The notes under the pieces were generated by a model. The model was not told the DNA's origin and made no database searches. It was given only the letters and a program-made list of their open reading frames with translations. Of a stretch of 64,000 nucleotides of DNA, positions 45,678 to 55,058 are shown piece by piece. Positions within the stretch are counted from its first letter, which is position 1, and each line of letters starts with the position of its first letter. A program made the translations under genes and the position numbers. Source of the stretch: Halopseudomonas pelagia (lineage in GTDB: Bacteria > Pseudomonadota > Gammaproteobacteria > Pseudomonadales > Pseudomonadaceae); the NCBI RefSeq assembly GCF_009497895.1, contig NZ_CP033116.1, forward strand, positions 3,348,001 to 3,412,000, given 5' to 3'.

Positions 45678-46118
45678 ATGATCGATTCAATACTGGTTGT
45701 TTGCGTTGGCAATATCTGCCGCAGCCCTACAGCTGAGGCGCTGCTGAAAGCCAAGCTGGAAGGCAGTGGCATCACCGTCAGCTCAGCCGGTTTGGGTGCC
45801 TTGGTGGATAAGCCGCTGGATGCGACGGCTACCCAGGTACTCGAAGCCGCCGGCTATAGTTTGCCAGAGCACAAAGCGCGCCAGATTACCTCCAGCATGC
45901 TTCGTCAGGCGGGCCTGATTCTGGCCATGGAGCAGCGGCACATCCAGTCTATTCACGCTATGGCGCCTGAAGCGCGAGGCAAGACCCTGTTGCTGGGCAA
46001 GTGGCTGAACAACTGTGAAGTGCCAGACCCTTACCGCCAGCAGTTACCCGCCTTCGAGCATGTTTACCGAATTCTTGACGAGGCAACCAGCGCCTGGCTG
46101 CCCTATCTCAAAAAATGA
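45678..46118 (+). CDS. wzb: Low-molecular-weight protein tyrosine phosphatase (Wzb/Etp)
   Basis: The 146-residue phosphatase has the P-loop VCVGNICRSPTAEALL (C-X5-R near 9-16) and the general-acid Asp in EVPDPYR. It dephosphorylates the Wzc-type tyrosine kinase encoded 30 bases downstream, cycling polysaccharide export. It is the first gene of the plus-strand export block and diverges from the MBL gene, so the 278-bp gap at 45400-45677 should contain promoters for both directions; I see no clear consensus there. Confidence 0.95.
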   Translation: MIDSILVVCVGNICRSPTAEALLKAKLEGSGITVSSAGLGALVDKPLDATATQVLEAAGYSLPEHKARQITSSMLRQAGLILAMEQRHIQSIHAMAPEARGKTLLLGKWLNNCEVPDPYRQQLPAFEHVYRILDEATSAWLPYLKK

Positions 46119-46148
46119 TGTCTCTTTTTCAATGGAAATGATCCTTTA

Positions 46149-48374
46149 ATGCAGAACACGCCCACCTCCCCTGCCAATGCCACCAGTGACGAAATCGATT
46201 TGTTAGCGCTGCTTGGCGCGCTGATCGATCACAAATTCACCATCATTATCTGCACGCTGGTTTTTGCCTTGGTGGGGGTCGCTTACGCCATGCTGACAAC
46301 GCCAGTGTACGTCGCCAATGCAGTGATTCAGATTGAAGAAAAATCACCGGGTATCGGCAATTTGTTGGGCGAAGGTGGCGCTGGCGATATGTTCTCGACC
46401 CCTTCCGCGGCGGTGACCGAAATTGAACTGCTGAAGTCTCGCAGCGTGATTGGGCAGGCCGTGACCAACCTGAAGCTGAATGTGGTCGCTGAGCCCAATT
46501 TATTTCCGGTAATAGGGGCGTTCTTTAACCGCCGCTTTCAGAGTTTACCAGAGCAACCCGTAGCTGAGCCGTTCCTGTCAATGGATAGCTACGCCTGGGG
46601 CGGAGAAGTAATCGATATCTTCCAGATTGAAGTGCCACCGGCTTACCAGAATGAAGAGCTGACACTGCGTGCAGGTGATAACGGCAACTTTGTGCTCTAT
46701 GGGCCAGAGGATGAAATGCTGGTTGAGGGCGAGGTTGGCGAGAGCATCAATGAATCTGGCTTTAAACTGCAAGTCGCCGAGCTCGTCGCCCGGCCTGGTA
46801 CTGAATTTACAGTCATTAAAAGCGACCCCTTAAGGACCACCTTAAATTATCAGAACGAGATCGCCGCCAACGAAAAGGGTCGGGATTCCGGAATCTTATC
46901 CCTCAGCTTGCAGAGCCCAATACCAGAGCACGCCGTAAGGACGCTTGATGAGGTGAGCCGGCTCTACGTTCGGCAGAACGTCGAGCGTAAATCTGCTGAA
47001 GCACAGCAAAGCCTGGACTTCTTGCAAGATCAATTACCTAAAGTACGACAAGACCTGGAAGCGGCTGAGAATGCATTAAACGCCTACCAGTCCAGTGCCG
47101 GCTCGGTTGACATCACAATTGAAACCCAAGGCGTGCTTGATCAAGTGGTAGAGCTGGAAACCTCTATCTCTGAATTGCTGCTCAAGCGCTCCGAACTGGA
47201 ACGCCGTTTTACCCGACAGCATCCCAGCTATCAGGCATTGGTGGAGCAGTTGGGCCAGCTTGAAGCACGCCGCGATCGCCTGGTTGAGCGTGTAGGCAAC
47301 CTCCCGGAAACACAGCAGGAATTATTGCGCTTGGCCAGGGATGTAAAGGTCAGCACCGAAATTTACACCGCCATGCTCAACACTTCACAAGAACTGGATA
47401 TAACCAGAGCGGGTACCGTGGGTAATGTGCGCATTATTGACGAAGCAGTGGTAGACACCCGTGCGCCCGTCAAGCCCAAGAAAGCGCTGATTGTAGTGCT
47501 GGCAACACTGCTGGGTGCAATGCTCGGCGTGGCTATCGCCTTGCTGCGTCACGCCCTTAACCGTGGCATTGAGAACCCGGAGCTGATCGAACAGCTTGGT
47601 TTGCCGGTATACGCGTCTGTGCCCTTTAGTAAGGATCAGCAGGTACTGGAAAAAAGCTTCAAGGGTAAGTTCACTACCCAGGGGTCGCACCTGCTGGCCG
47701 CGACCAACCCAGCGGATCTGGCAATTGAATCGCTGCGCAGCCTGCGCACTAGCCTGCATTTCGCGATGCTGGAAGCCAAGAACAACGTACTGATGATTTC
47801 TGGCCCCAGCCCCAGCGTGGGCAAGTCTTTCGTTTCCGCCAACCTGGCGGCGATCGTCGCGCAGACCGGCAAGAAGGTAGTGCTGATTGATGGCGATATG
47901 CGCAAGGGCTATGTGCACGAGCTGCTGAACAAAGAGCCCGAGCCCGGCCTGTCCGGCTTGCTGGTCAGCACGCATACCCTGGCTGACGTGATTCATAAAA
48001 CTGAAGTAGAAAACCTGCACTTTATCAGCCGGGGGCAAATACCACCGAACCCCTCTGAGCTGCTGATGCACGCCAATTTTGAAACCTTGCTGCAACAGCT
48101 GAGCAAAATGTACGACCTGGTGATTATCGATACACCACCTATTCTGGCGGTGACCGATGCCGCCCTGGTCGGCCGTCTGGCCGGTACCAGCTTGATTGTT
48201 ACGCGCTTCGGCATGAACCCGGCACGTGAAATTGAACAAACGCTGTTGCGCTTTAGAAATAACGGCATTGAAATCAAGGGTGCGATCTTCAACGCGGTGG
48301 AGAAGAAAGCCTCAGCCTATGGCTATGGCAATTACGGTTACTACCAGTACGAGTACAAGTCAGATGCGAAGTAA
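46149..48374 (+). CDS. wzc: Polysaccharide co-polymerase / tyrosine autokinase (Wzc/Etk)
   Basis: The 741-residue inner-membrane protein has a Wzz-type N-terminal domain (EIDLLALLGALIDHKFTIII starting the first membrane helix), a periplasmic coiled-coil part (about 270-400), a second helix near 440-460 (ALIVVLATLLGAMLGVAIAL) and a cytoplasmic BY-kinase domain. Walker A is SGPSPSVGKSFVSANL (about 550-565), Walker A' is VVLIDGDMRKG and Walker B is LVIIDTPPIL. The C-terminal tail is Tyr-rich (YGYGNYGYYQYEY), the autophosphorylation cluster acted on by Wzb. It controls chain length and works with Wza. Confidence 0.96.
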   Translation: MQNTPTSPANATSDEIDLLALLGALIDHKFTIIICTLVFALVGVAYAMLTTPVYVANAVIQIEEKSPGIGNLLGEGGAGDMFSTPSAAVTEIELLKSRSVIGQAVTNLKLNVVAEPNLFPVIGAFFNRRFQSLPEQPVAEPFLSMDSYAWGGEVIDIFQIEVPPAYQNEELTLRAGDNGNFVLYGPEDEMLVEGEVGESINESGFKLQVAELVARPGTEFTVIKSDPLRTTLNYQNEIAANEKGRDSGILSLSLQSPIPEHAVRTLDEVSRLYVRQNVERKSAEAQQSLDFLQDQLPKVRQDLEAAENALNAYQSSAGSVDITIETQGVLDQVVELETSISELLLKRSELERRFTRQHPSYQALVEQLGQLEARRDRLVERVGNLPETQQELLRLARDVKVSTEIYTAMLNTSQELDITRAGTVGNVRIIDEAVVDTRAPVKPKKALIVVLATLLGAMLGVAIALLRHALNRGIENPELIEQLGLPVYASVPFSKDQQVLEKSFKGKFTTQGSHLLAATNPADLAIESLRSLRTSLHFAMLEAKNNVLMISGPSPSVGKSFVSANLAAIVAQTGKKVVLIDGDMRKGYVHELLNKEPEPGLSGLLVSTHTLADVIHKTEVENLHFISRGQIPPNPSELLMHANFETLLQQLSKMYDLVIIDTPPILAVTDAALVGRLAGTSLIVTRFGMNPAREIEQTLLRFRNNGIEIKGAIFNAVEKKASAYGYGNYGYYQYEYKSDAK

Positions 48375-48387
48375 ATGGCATTAGGGG

Positions 48388-48415
48388 TTCACACAAGCTA
48401 ACTAATGCGTATAAT
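48388..48415 (+). promoter_or_regulatory. Probable sigma-70 promoter of the gfcA/yjbE-like gene
   Basis: TTCACA at 48388-48393 and TATAAT at 48410-48415 are separated by 16 bases. A start of transcription near 48422 would give a leader of about 45 bases to the ATG at 48466. The perfect -10 box lies between wzc and the small gene. Confidence 0.6.
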
Positions 48416-48465
48416 CGATTGCAATATTGGAATTTAAATTTTAGTCGTAAACAAGGAGACGAGTT

Positions 48466-48726
48466 ATGAAAAAACAAGTTTTTGCATTGGTGACTAGCGG
48501 TTTGCTGCTCGCCTCCGGTATGAGCTTTGCTCAAGATGCTGACACCACTTCCGCTACTCCTGCTGCTGGCACCACCAGCTCCAATGCTGGTGCAGCTGGC
48601 ACTGGCGGCATGACTGCTGGCAAGATCGCACTGGGCGTAGCCATCGTTGGCGGCGCAGTTGCAGCTGCTTCTGATAGCGGCGGCTCCGGCTCTGGCACTA
48701 CTACCGCTACTACTACCACCCCGTAA
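48466..48726 (+). CDS. Small secreted Thr/Ser/Gly/Ala-rich protein, YjbE/GfcA-like
   Basis: The 86-residue precursor has a clear signal peptide (KKQVFALVTSGLLLASGMSF, cleavage near A-QDA). A low-complexity linker rich in Ala, Thr and Ser is followed by a hydrophobic Gly/Ala helix (KIALGVAIVGGAVAAASD) and a Thr-rich tail. Size, composition and position before wza, gfcB, gfcC and gfcD homologues match YjbE/GfcA. Their biochemical role is not known; the Thr-rich tail might be a glycosylation site. A strong AAGGAGACGAG ribosome-binding site, its own promoter and a terminator suggest high expression. Confidence 0.8.
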   Translation: MKKQVFALVTSGLLLASGMSFAQDADTTSATPAAGTTSSNAGAAGTGGMTAGKIALGVAIVGGAVAAASDSGGSGSGTTTATTTTP

Positions 48727-48745
48727 GCCGGTAGCAGTAATCAAG

Positions 48746-48776
48746 GCCACCTAGATTCGTTTAGGTGGCTTTTTTA
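48746..48776 (+). terminator. Rho-independent terminator/attenuator after the yjbE-like gene
   Basis: GCCACCTA (48746-48753) pairs with TAGGTGGC (48762-48769) and is followed by TTTTTTATT. It lies 20 bases after the small gene and 38 bases before wza. Export genes downstream therefore rely on read-through or a further promoter. Confidence 0.88.
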
Positions 48777-48813
48777 TTGTGTAAATTCGAATAATAAGGC
48801 AAGTAATCCGACC

Positions 48814-49923
48814 ATGAATCGATACCCTCTCCTTGCGCTAGGTGCTTCTGCGCTCTTTCTTCAGGCCTGCATGTTCTCCCCCGGCATGCATATGGATACG
48901 GACCGACTGATCAGTGATGATTCCGCAGAAAACAGCCTGGTTGAGGTGGTCGAGATTACGCCGAAGCTGATCGCCCAGGACCAATCCGTCAACGGTAAAA
49001 TGACTATCCCGCAGGCGCTGCTGGACTACCAGCCGGAGAACTACCGGATTGGCGCCAACGACGCATTGTTTATTACCGTGTGGGACCATCCCGAACTGAC
49101 CATTCCTGGCGGCCAGCAGCAACCTTCCGGCGCTAACGCCCGTGTAGTGCGTGACGATGGCACGCTGTTCTACCCCTTTATCGGTAACGTTCAGGTAGAG
49201 GGGCTGACGCTGGAAGAACTACGGGAAATTATTGCAGATCGCCTGGCCCGCTTTATCGAGCAGCCCCAGGTTGACGTCAATGTTATTGAGTACAACAGCC
49301 AGAAGATCATTGTCAGCGGTGCATTTATGAATCCCGGTTTCATTCCGGTTGATGCCCAGCGCCTTACCTTGTTGCAGGCAGTTGGCTTGGCGGGCATTGA
49401 TCCGGAGCGGGCAGATCTTTCGAACTTGACCCTGACCCGCGATGGCACTACTTACAACCTGGATTATGACCGGCTTACCAGCAACACCAGCAATATCGGC
49501 GAAGTCTATTTGCGCCGGGGCGACAAGCTGCACCTGGGTTTGAACGATTCCCGCAAGGTTTTTGTAATGGGTGAAGTTGGCACTCCACGTGCACTCCCCT
49601 ACAGCACCAGCCGTATGACCCTGAGCGAAGTATTGGCTACGGTTGGCGGGCCATCTCCTGAGACCTCCAGCGGTAAAGAGATATATGTGATTCGCGGTGT
49701 CGAGAACCTGGAAAACGAGCGCGCTACCATTTTCCAGCTTAACGCCGCCTCCCCTTCCGCGTTTATTCTGGCAGATCAGTTTGAGATGGAGCCACAGGAT
49801 GTAGTGTTTGTTGGCGCTGCCGAGGTTACCCGCTGGAATCGCTTTATCAGCCAGATCTTCCCCTCTGCGAACATCCTGCGTACTGGTGTGCTGATTAACG
49901 AAGATGTCAGCAACAACGACTAA
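48814..49923 (+). CDS. wza: Outer-membrane polysaccharide export lipoprotein (Wza/GfcE)
   Basis: The 369-residue protein has a lipoprotein signal peptide with lipobox LQAC (Cys19). A polysaccharide-export domain (YRIGANDALFITVWDHPELT, DGTLFYPFIGNVQVEGLT) and SLBB-type domains (VSGAFMNPGFIPVDAQRLTL, VFMGEVGTPRALPYS) follow. The C-terminal FISQIFPSANILRTG is the amphipathic region that forms the outer-membrane pore helix. Wza octamers give the exit channel and contact Wzc. Gene order here (wzb, wzc, small protein, wza, gfcB, gfcC, gfcD) is a rearranged version of the E. coli group 4 capsule operon. Confidence 0.94.
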   Translation: MNRYPLLALGASALFLQACMFSPGMHMDTDRLISDDSAENSLVEVVEITPKLIAQDQSVNGKMTIPQALLDYQPENYRIGANDALFITVWDHPELTIPGGQQQPSGANARVVRDDGTLFYPFIGNVQVEGLTLEELREIIADRLARFIEQPQVDVNVIEYNSQKIIVSGAFMNPGFIPVDAQRLTLLQAVGLAGIDPERADLSNLTLTRDGTTYNLDYDRLTSNTSNIGEVYLRRGDKLHLGLNDSRKVFVMGEVGTPRALPYSTSRMTLSEVLATVGGPSPETSSGKEIYVIRGVENLENERATIFQLNAASPSAFILADQFEMEPQDVVFVGAAEVTRWNRFISQIFPSANILRTGVLINEDVSNND

Positions 49924-49934
49924 AGGGGCCTGCG

Positions 49935-50600
49935 GTGATCAACCTTGCACACGCGGGCGCGCTTTGCCTTGCAGCGCTGGTGCTGGCTGGCTGTAATTCA
50001 ACCACCAGCACTGCCTACCGCACTATCAATCTGGCTATCAGCGGGCCTGAATCCAGTATCACCGCCGCACAGGTAAATCGCCTGGGGCGGCCAGGGTTGC
50101 TGGCGACGTTCGGCTTGTCTGAAACGTTGCTGGTGCAAGCTGGGCGTTCCGGTTCTTTCGCCGAATGGCACGGACCCGCGCAAATGCTGGTGACCCATAA
50201 TGGCCGACTGGTGCAATCCGCTGGCATACCTGAACAGGGCGACATCATTGCCCCGCTGCTGCGTGATGACCCCTTTCTTGGTGACCTGCGCGCCTTGGCT
50301 GAGGGCTATGAAGTTACCCGCATTATAGATATGCCCGCTCGCTTTCTGACCAATATTCCCCAGCACGCTCGCTACCGCAGCGGCCCGGTCGAAACCATCG
50401 ACATCATGGGCGTTGAGCGTGAGCTGCAGCGGGTGGATGAAGCCATCAGTATGCCCAGCATTGATTTCAAGACCACCAATTATTACTGGATAGACCCGGC
50501 CAGTGGCGCGGTGCTAGCCAGCGCTCAGCATCTCGCGCCTGATTTGCCGGTGCTTTACCTCACCGAAGTGACTCCGCTTGATACGGAGCAACAACCATGA
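49935..50600 (+). CDS. YjbF/GfcB-family lipoprotein
   Basis: The 221-residue lipoprotein starts at GTG 49935, 11 bases after the wza stop. It has signal peptide AHAGALCLAALVLAGC with the lipidated Cys at the end of LAGC. The mature part is a beta-rich YjbF domain (RTINLAISGPESSITAAQVN, TNYYWIDPASGAVLASAQHL). Homologues are needed for group 4 capsule or Yjb exopolysaccharide assembly at the outer membrane; the exact function is unknown. It overlaps the GfcC gene by four bases. Confidence 0.88.
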   Translation: MINLAHAGALCLAALVLAGCNSTTSTAYRTINLAISGPESSITAAQVNRLGRPGLLATFGLSETLLVQAGRSGSFAEWHGPAQMLVTHNGRLVQSAGIPEQGDIIAPLLRDDPFLGDLRALAEGYEVTRIIDMPARFLTNIPQHARYRSGPVETIDIMGVERELQRVDEAISMPSIDFKTTNYYWIDPASGAVLASAQHLAPDLPVLYLTEVTPLDTEQQP

Positions 50601-51415
50601 GGCTCTGGCTGAAAAAGCTGGGTTTTAAACCCTATGCACTGGTCGCTTGCCTTGCGTGCTTGCCCGGCGTGGCACAGGCGCAAGTTGTTGGCGCAGACCC
50701 AGCAGCCAATATCACCGGTGTACAGATTGGCGGCGAAGTCATCAAACCTGGTATCTATGACTTTCCGCCAGGCGCGCGGCTGCATGATGCATCCGTTACC
50801 GGCCAGATCAATTCACGAGCCTGGTTCCTGGGCGCTGCTTTACTGCGTGAAAGCGCCCTTGAAGAGCAACAACGGCTTAAAGTCGGGCTGCTGTTTGAGC
50901 TCAATGCCAATCGCATACATGCACTGGCGCTGGAGAATGCTGAGCTGCATGAACTGGTTACCCGCTTGTACCGGGCGGTGGCAGCTATGCCCGTCACCGG
51001 GCGTACTGTGGCGCAGCTTGATCCTCTGCAACAACTGATACTGGACAACAACGCCTTGTTGGAAAGTGGCGACCGCCTGCTGTATCCGCGAAAAGCAGAA
51101 CAAGTGCGGGTGACCGGGGCGGTCAAGGCGGATTGTGTATTGCCGCATGATCCCAGCTGGCAAATGCACGATTACCTGAAGGCCTGCCAAAGGCATCCAC
51201 TTGCTGATCGCAATAGCGCCTACCTGATACAACCCAATGGTACCTGGCAGGAGTACGGTATCGCCTACTGGAACCTGCAGCCCACGGTTGTGGCTACAGG
51301 TGCGGTTATTTACCTCCCCACTCAGCACAACAAGCTGTCACCCGCTACCCGTGACCTGAACAGCGATATGGCGGCCATGTTGGCTACCCAGTACCAACTG
51401 GGGGGGTCGTTTTAG
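50597..51415 (+). CDS. YjbG/GfcC-family periplasmic capsule assembly protein
   Basis: The 272-residue protein has a signal peptide (KPYALVACLACLPGVAQA, mature from QVVGADP). A GfcC N-terminal beta-grasp-like region similar to SLBB domains (EVIKPGIYDFPPGARLHDAS) and a C-terminal part with NSAYLIQPNGTWQEYGIAYW follow. GfcC resembles parts of Wza and may organise the polymer at the outer membrane. Translation is coupled on both sides: ATGA with GfcB, and a one-base overlap (TAGTG) with the GfcD gene. Confidence 0.88.
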   Translation: MRLWLKKLGFKPYALVACLACLPGVAQAQVVGADPAANITGVQIGGEVIKPGIYDFPPGARLHDASVTGQINSRAWFLGAALLRESALEEQQRLKVGLLFELNANRIHALALENAELHELVTRLYRAVAAMPVTGRTVAQLDPLQQLILDNNALLESGDRLLYPRKAEQVRVTGAVKADCVLPHDPSWQMHDYLKACQRHPLADRNSAYLIQPNGTWQEYGIAYWNLQPTVVATGAVIYLPTQHNKLSPATRDLNSDMAAMLATQYQLGGSF

Positions 51416-53541
51416 TGAGTAAAGTGATTTTGCGTTCTGTTTATCTTGTGCCTGTGTTGATTGCCGGCTTGGCGTTACCCACCAGTGTCATGGCTGACCG
51501 CTACCGCACTACCCAACATGACTTTGGTGGCGTGGGCCTGTTGCAAACCCCCACCGCTCGTATGGCGCCCGAGGGCACCTTCAGCTTTAACGCCAACCGC
51601 ACGTCACCGTACAGCCGCTACAGCATCTCCATGCAGCCGCTGCCGTGGATGGAAGGCACGCTCCGGTATATTGCGATCAGCAACCGGCGTTATAGCCAGG
51701 AAGATGAATTCAGTGGTGATCAGAGCCTGAAAGATAAGGCTTTTGACTTCAAATTCCGCCTGCTGCAGGAAAGTTACTGGCTGCCTGACCTCTCGGTCGG
51801 CTTCCGAGATCTGGCAGGTACTGGCTTGTTCTCCAGTGAATTTGTGGTGGCGAACAAACGCTTTTATGATCTGGACTTCAGCCTGGGTGTGGCCTGGGGT
51901 TACATAGGTAACCGCGGGGATTTCCGCAACCCACTGGGCTTTCTCGGTGACGATTACGACTCCCGAGAAGCCACTACTGTGGGCACCGGTGGTGACTTCA
52001 GTATCGACAACTATTTCCGCGGCCGGCCGGGTATTTTTGGTGGCGTGGAATACCAGACGCCCTGGGATCCGTTACGCTTCAAGATCGAGCTGGATGGCAA
52101 TGACTACCAGAGCGAGCCGCAGCAGAACAACCAGGATCAAGATTCGCCAATCAACCTGGGGGTGGTTTACCGCCTGACCAATGGTATCGACCTGAGCCTG
52201 GGCTGGGAGCGCGGTAATACTGCGATGTTCGGTATTACCATGCATGCCAACCTGAAAGACGACCCTTTTCCATCCAAACTGCTGGACCCACCGCCGGAGC
52301 GGCGTGAGCCGTTGCCTGCGGGTGTAAGTGCGCAATCGGTAGACTGGGCAAACGTCAGCGACCGCCTGCGTGAAAATGCCGGCTTTGTCGTGGAAACTAT
52401 TGAGGTCAAGGATCGCGAGCTGATCGTGACCGGCGAGCAGAAAACCTTTCGAAATCAGGCCCAGGGCCTGGGTCGTGCCAGCCGCATTCTGGATAACAGC
52501 ACCGGCGAAGGTACTTATGACTGGTACACGTTGGTCAACAAGCCACGCGGTATTGCCGTTTCCGAAGCGAGCATTGATGCCAGCCGTCTACGCGATCTGG
52601 AACAGAACCGCATAGATGAAATGGCCATGCGCCGCTCTACCGTGCTGGCCACGCCTAGCGTGCTGGATACCGAGCTGCTGCATACCGAGCCGCTGGAGAA
52701 GTTCACCTACGGCCTCTCACTGGGTTACAACCAGAACGTCGGCGGCCCGGACGGGTTTATTCTTTACCAATTCCTGGCTCGAGTTAAAGGCGAGTACCGC
52801 TTCAAGCGTAACCAGTGGCTGCACGCCAGCGTTGCGGCCAACCTGATCAACAACTTCGACAAATTCCGAGTTGAGGGCGAGAGTGAGCTGCCGCAGGTAC
52901 GCACCGACATTCGCGAGTACCTGACCAGCTCAGACGTTATCCTGGAAAACTTCCAGTACACGCATACCAAACGTCTGGATCGTGACCTGTATGCGATGGG
53001 TTACGGCGGCATGCTGGAAAGCATGTTTGGTGGTGTGGGTGGTGAAGTACTATACCGGCCTGCCGGCGGCAATTGGGCAGTGGGTGTGGACGCTAACTGG
53101 GTGCGCCAGCGTGGTTTCCGCCAGGACTTCAGTTTCCGTGACTATTCGACCCTGACCGGCCATTTCACTACTTACCTGCAGACCAATTTCTACAATGTGC
53201 TGGTCAAGGCCAGTGCCGGACGTTACCTGGCTGGTGATATCGGCGGTACGCTGGATCTGTCACGGCGCTTCAACAATGGCATTACTGTGGGTGGCTACGC
53301 CACACGAACGAATGTGTCTTCGGAAGAGTTTGGTGAGGGTAGCTTCGACAAGGGCATTTACTTCACCTTCCCCTTCGATGCCTTCTTCGCCCGCTCCAGC
53401 CAGTCTCAAGGCACTTTGGGCTGGAACCCGCTGACGCGGGATGGTGGCGCCAAGCTGAGCCGATTCTATTCGCTGTATGACCTGACTCGGGATTCCGATA
53501 CTGATCGGTTCAATGACGGGTTCAATAGCCTGCGAGATTAA
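51415..53541 (+). CDS. YjbH/GfcD-family outer-membrane beta-barrel protein
   Basis: The 708-residue YjbH-type protein starts at GTG 51415 with a signal peptide ending VMA-DRY. QHDFGGVGLLQTPTARMAPEGTFSFNANRT is the standard YjbH opening (about 30-60, alternating strand pattern). The rest consists of many amphipathic strands with aromatic girdles, ending FNSLRD. It probably forms one or two barrels in the outer membrane that help release the polymer. It is the last gene of the export block; a GC-rich stem follows. Confidence 0.9.
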   Translation: MSKVILRSVYLVPVLIAGLALPTSVMADRYRTTQHDFGGVGLLQTPTARMAPEGTFSFNANRTSPYSRYSISMQPLPWMEGTLRYIAISNRRYSQEDEFSGDQSLKDKAFDFKFRLLQESYWLPDLSVGFRDLAGTGLFSSEFVVANKRFYDLDFSLGVAWGYIGNRGDFRNPLGFLGDDYDSREATTVGTGGDFSIDNYFRGRPGIFGGVEYQTPWDPLRFKIELDGNDYQSEPQQNNQDQDSPINLGVVYRLTNGIDLSLGWERGNTAMFGITMHANLKDDPFPSKLLDPPPERREPLPAGVSAQSVDWANVSDRLRENAGFVVETIEVKDRELIVTGEQKTFRNQAQGLGRASRILDNSTGEGTYDWYTLVNKPRGIAVSEASIDASRLRDLEQNRIDEMAMRRSTVLATPSVLDTELLHTEPLEKFTYGLSLGYNQNVGGPDGFILYQFLARVKGEYRFKRNQWLHASVAANLINNFDKFRVEGESELPQVRTDIREYLTSSDVILENFQYTHTKRLDRDLYAMGYGGMLESMFGGVGGEVLYRPAGGNWAVGVDANWVRQRGFRQDFSFRDYSTLTGHFTTYLQTNFYNVLVKASAGRYLAGDIGGTLDLSRRFNNGITVGGYATRTNVSSEEFGEGSFDKGIYFTFPFDAFFARSSQSQGTLGWNPLTRDGGAKLSRFYSLYDLTRDSDTDRFNDGFNSLRD

Positions 53542-53562
53542 GCAGGCACTGATAAAGGATGG

Positions 53563-53586
53563 GCGCCAGGCATCTCAGCCTGGCGC
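53563..53586. terminator. Stem-loop between convergent gfcD-like and phosphomannomutase genes
   Basis: GCGCCAGG (53563-53570) and CCTGGCGC (53579-53586) form a perfect 8-bp stem with an 8-base loop. The following GTATTCTTA is only weakly T-rich. It sits exactly in the 51-bp gap between convergent stops, so a terminator role is likely though not canonical. Confidence 0.6.
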
Positions 53587-53592
53587 GTATTC

Positions 53593-54987
53593 TTATATCG
53601 CTTTGATTGCATCCAGCAGCTTCTGCGTTTCCTGTTCCATCAACGCCTGATCACCCCGGCTCTCGACGTTCAAGCGAATCACCGGTTCGGTGTTGGAAGC
53701 CCGCAGGTTAAAGCGCCAGTCAGCAAAGCAAATGCTCACACCATCGGTATGATCTACATCCAGTGCATCCGGAGCGTATTTGGCTTCAATCGCCTCAAGC
53801 ACCTTGGGCGCGTCGGAGACGGTTAAATTGATCTCGCCCGAAGACGGATACGCCGCAATGCGCTCGTCGACCAGTTCCGACATCGGCTTGCCCTTCACGC
53901 ACAGCAGCTCGGCCACCAGTAACCAGGGGATCATGCCACTGTCGCAGTAGGCGAAGTCGCGAAAGTAGTGGTGAGCGCTCATCTCGCCACCATATACCGC
54001 GTCTTCGGCGCGCATGCGTTCCTTGATAAAGGCATGCCCGGCCTTGGTCTGGATTGCTTCACCGCCGCCCTCTTGTACCTGCTCTACCGTGTTCCAGACC
54101 AGGCGCGGGTCGTGGATGATCTTGGCACCGGGTTCTTTCTGCAAGAAAGCCTCTGCCAGCAGGCCGACGATGTAATACCCCTCAATAAACCGGCCTTGCT
54201 CATCAAACAGGAAGCAACGGTCAAAATCGCCATCCCAGGCAATGCCCATGTCCGCCTTGTGTTCCAGCACCGCATCGCGCGTCATGCCGCGGTTTTCGGT
54301 GAGGATCGGGTTGGGAATGCCATTGGGGAAGCTGCCGTCAGGTTCGTGACAGATGTTGATCAGTTCGACCGGTATCTCAAGCCGCTTGAACGCCGCTTCC
54401 AGCGCATCGATTGCCGGGCCGGCAGCGCCGTTGCCCGCGTTCACGAGCAGTTTCAGCGGGGTGAAGTTGGCTGGTTCGATATAAGTGAGTAAGTGCTGAA
54501 TGTAGGCTTCGCGGGTATCTACCCGTTCATAGTTACCGCGTTCTGCGTCAGGCACCGTTGGGTCACGGCCGTCTACCAGGTCATAGACATTGGCTTCAGC
54601 CAGCTCACGAATTTGCACCAAACCGGTGTCCGCCGAGATGGGTCGCGAGCCTTCGCGCACCAATTTGAGGCCGTTGTAATCGATCGGGTTGTGCGAGGCT
54701 GTGACCTCGATGCCGCCCTCTACACCCAGATGGAAGGTAGCGAAGTACACTTCTTCGGTACCAGCCAGGCCGAGGTCCAGGACGTTCACGCCTTCGTCAC
54801 GCAGGCCATTGGCGAGGGCCATTTTCAGTGCTTCGGAGGTGTCACGTACGTCGCCGCCGAGCACGATGCGGTCGGGCTTGAGCCACTGGGCGAAGGCCCG
54901 GGCGATGCGGTAGGCGATATCTTCGTTAAGCTGCGTACCGAGCTGGCCACGGATGTCGTAGGCTTTGAAACAGGTGATCTCAGACAT
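53593..54987 (-). CDS. Phosphomannomutase/phosphoglucomutase (ManB/CpsG type)
   Basis: The 464-residue alpha-D-phosphohexomutase interconverts 6-phospho and 1-phospho hexoses. It starts [19 protein letters not shown], with the phosphoserine loop [13 protein letters not shown] near 98-110, the metal loop [12 protein letters not shown], the sugar loop [13 protein letters not shown] and the C-terminal phosphate-binding [14 protein letters not shown]. It could feed GDP-mannose or, with GalU encoded downstream-but-one, UDP-glucose. The CpsG-like opening favours phosphomannomutase, but dual specificity is common. It is separated from pgi by a large REPIN array. Confidence 0.92.
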   Translation of the reverse strand: MSEITCFKAYDIRGQLGTQLNEDIAYRIARAFAQWLKPDRIVLGGDVRDTSEALKMALANGLRDEGVNVLDLGLAGTEEVYFATFHLGVEGGIEVTASHNPIDYNGLKLVREGSRPISADTGLVQIRELAEANVYDLVDGRDPTVPDAERGNYERVDTREAYIQHLLTYIEPANFTPLKLLVNAGNGAAGPAIDALEAAFKRLEIPVELINICHEPDGSFPNGIPNPILTENRGMTRDAVLEHKADMGIAWDGDFDRCFLFDEQGRFIEGYYIVGLLAEAFLQKEPGAKIIHDPRLVWNTVEQVQEGGGEAIQTKAGHAFIKERMRAEDAVYGGEMSAHHYFRDFAYCDSGMIPWLLVAELLCVKGKPMSELVDERIAAYPSSGEINLTVSDAPKVLEAIEAKYAPDALDVDHTDGVSICFADWRFNLRASNTEPVIRLNVESRGDQALMEQETQKLLDAIKAI

Positions 54988-55058
54988 GGTCTTCCCCAGT
55001 TAAAAGAATGCGTGGCGCTTGAATGCAGTTCATGGCGCTAATTGATACAGACCGCGAA

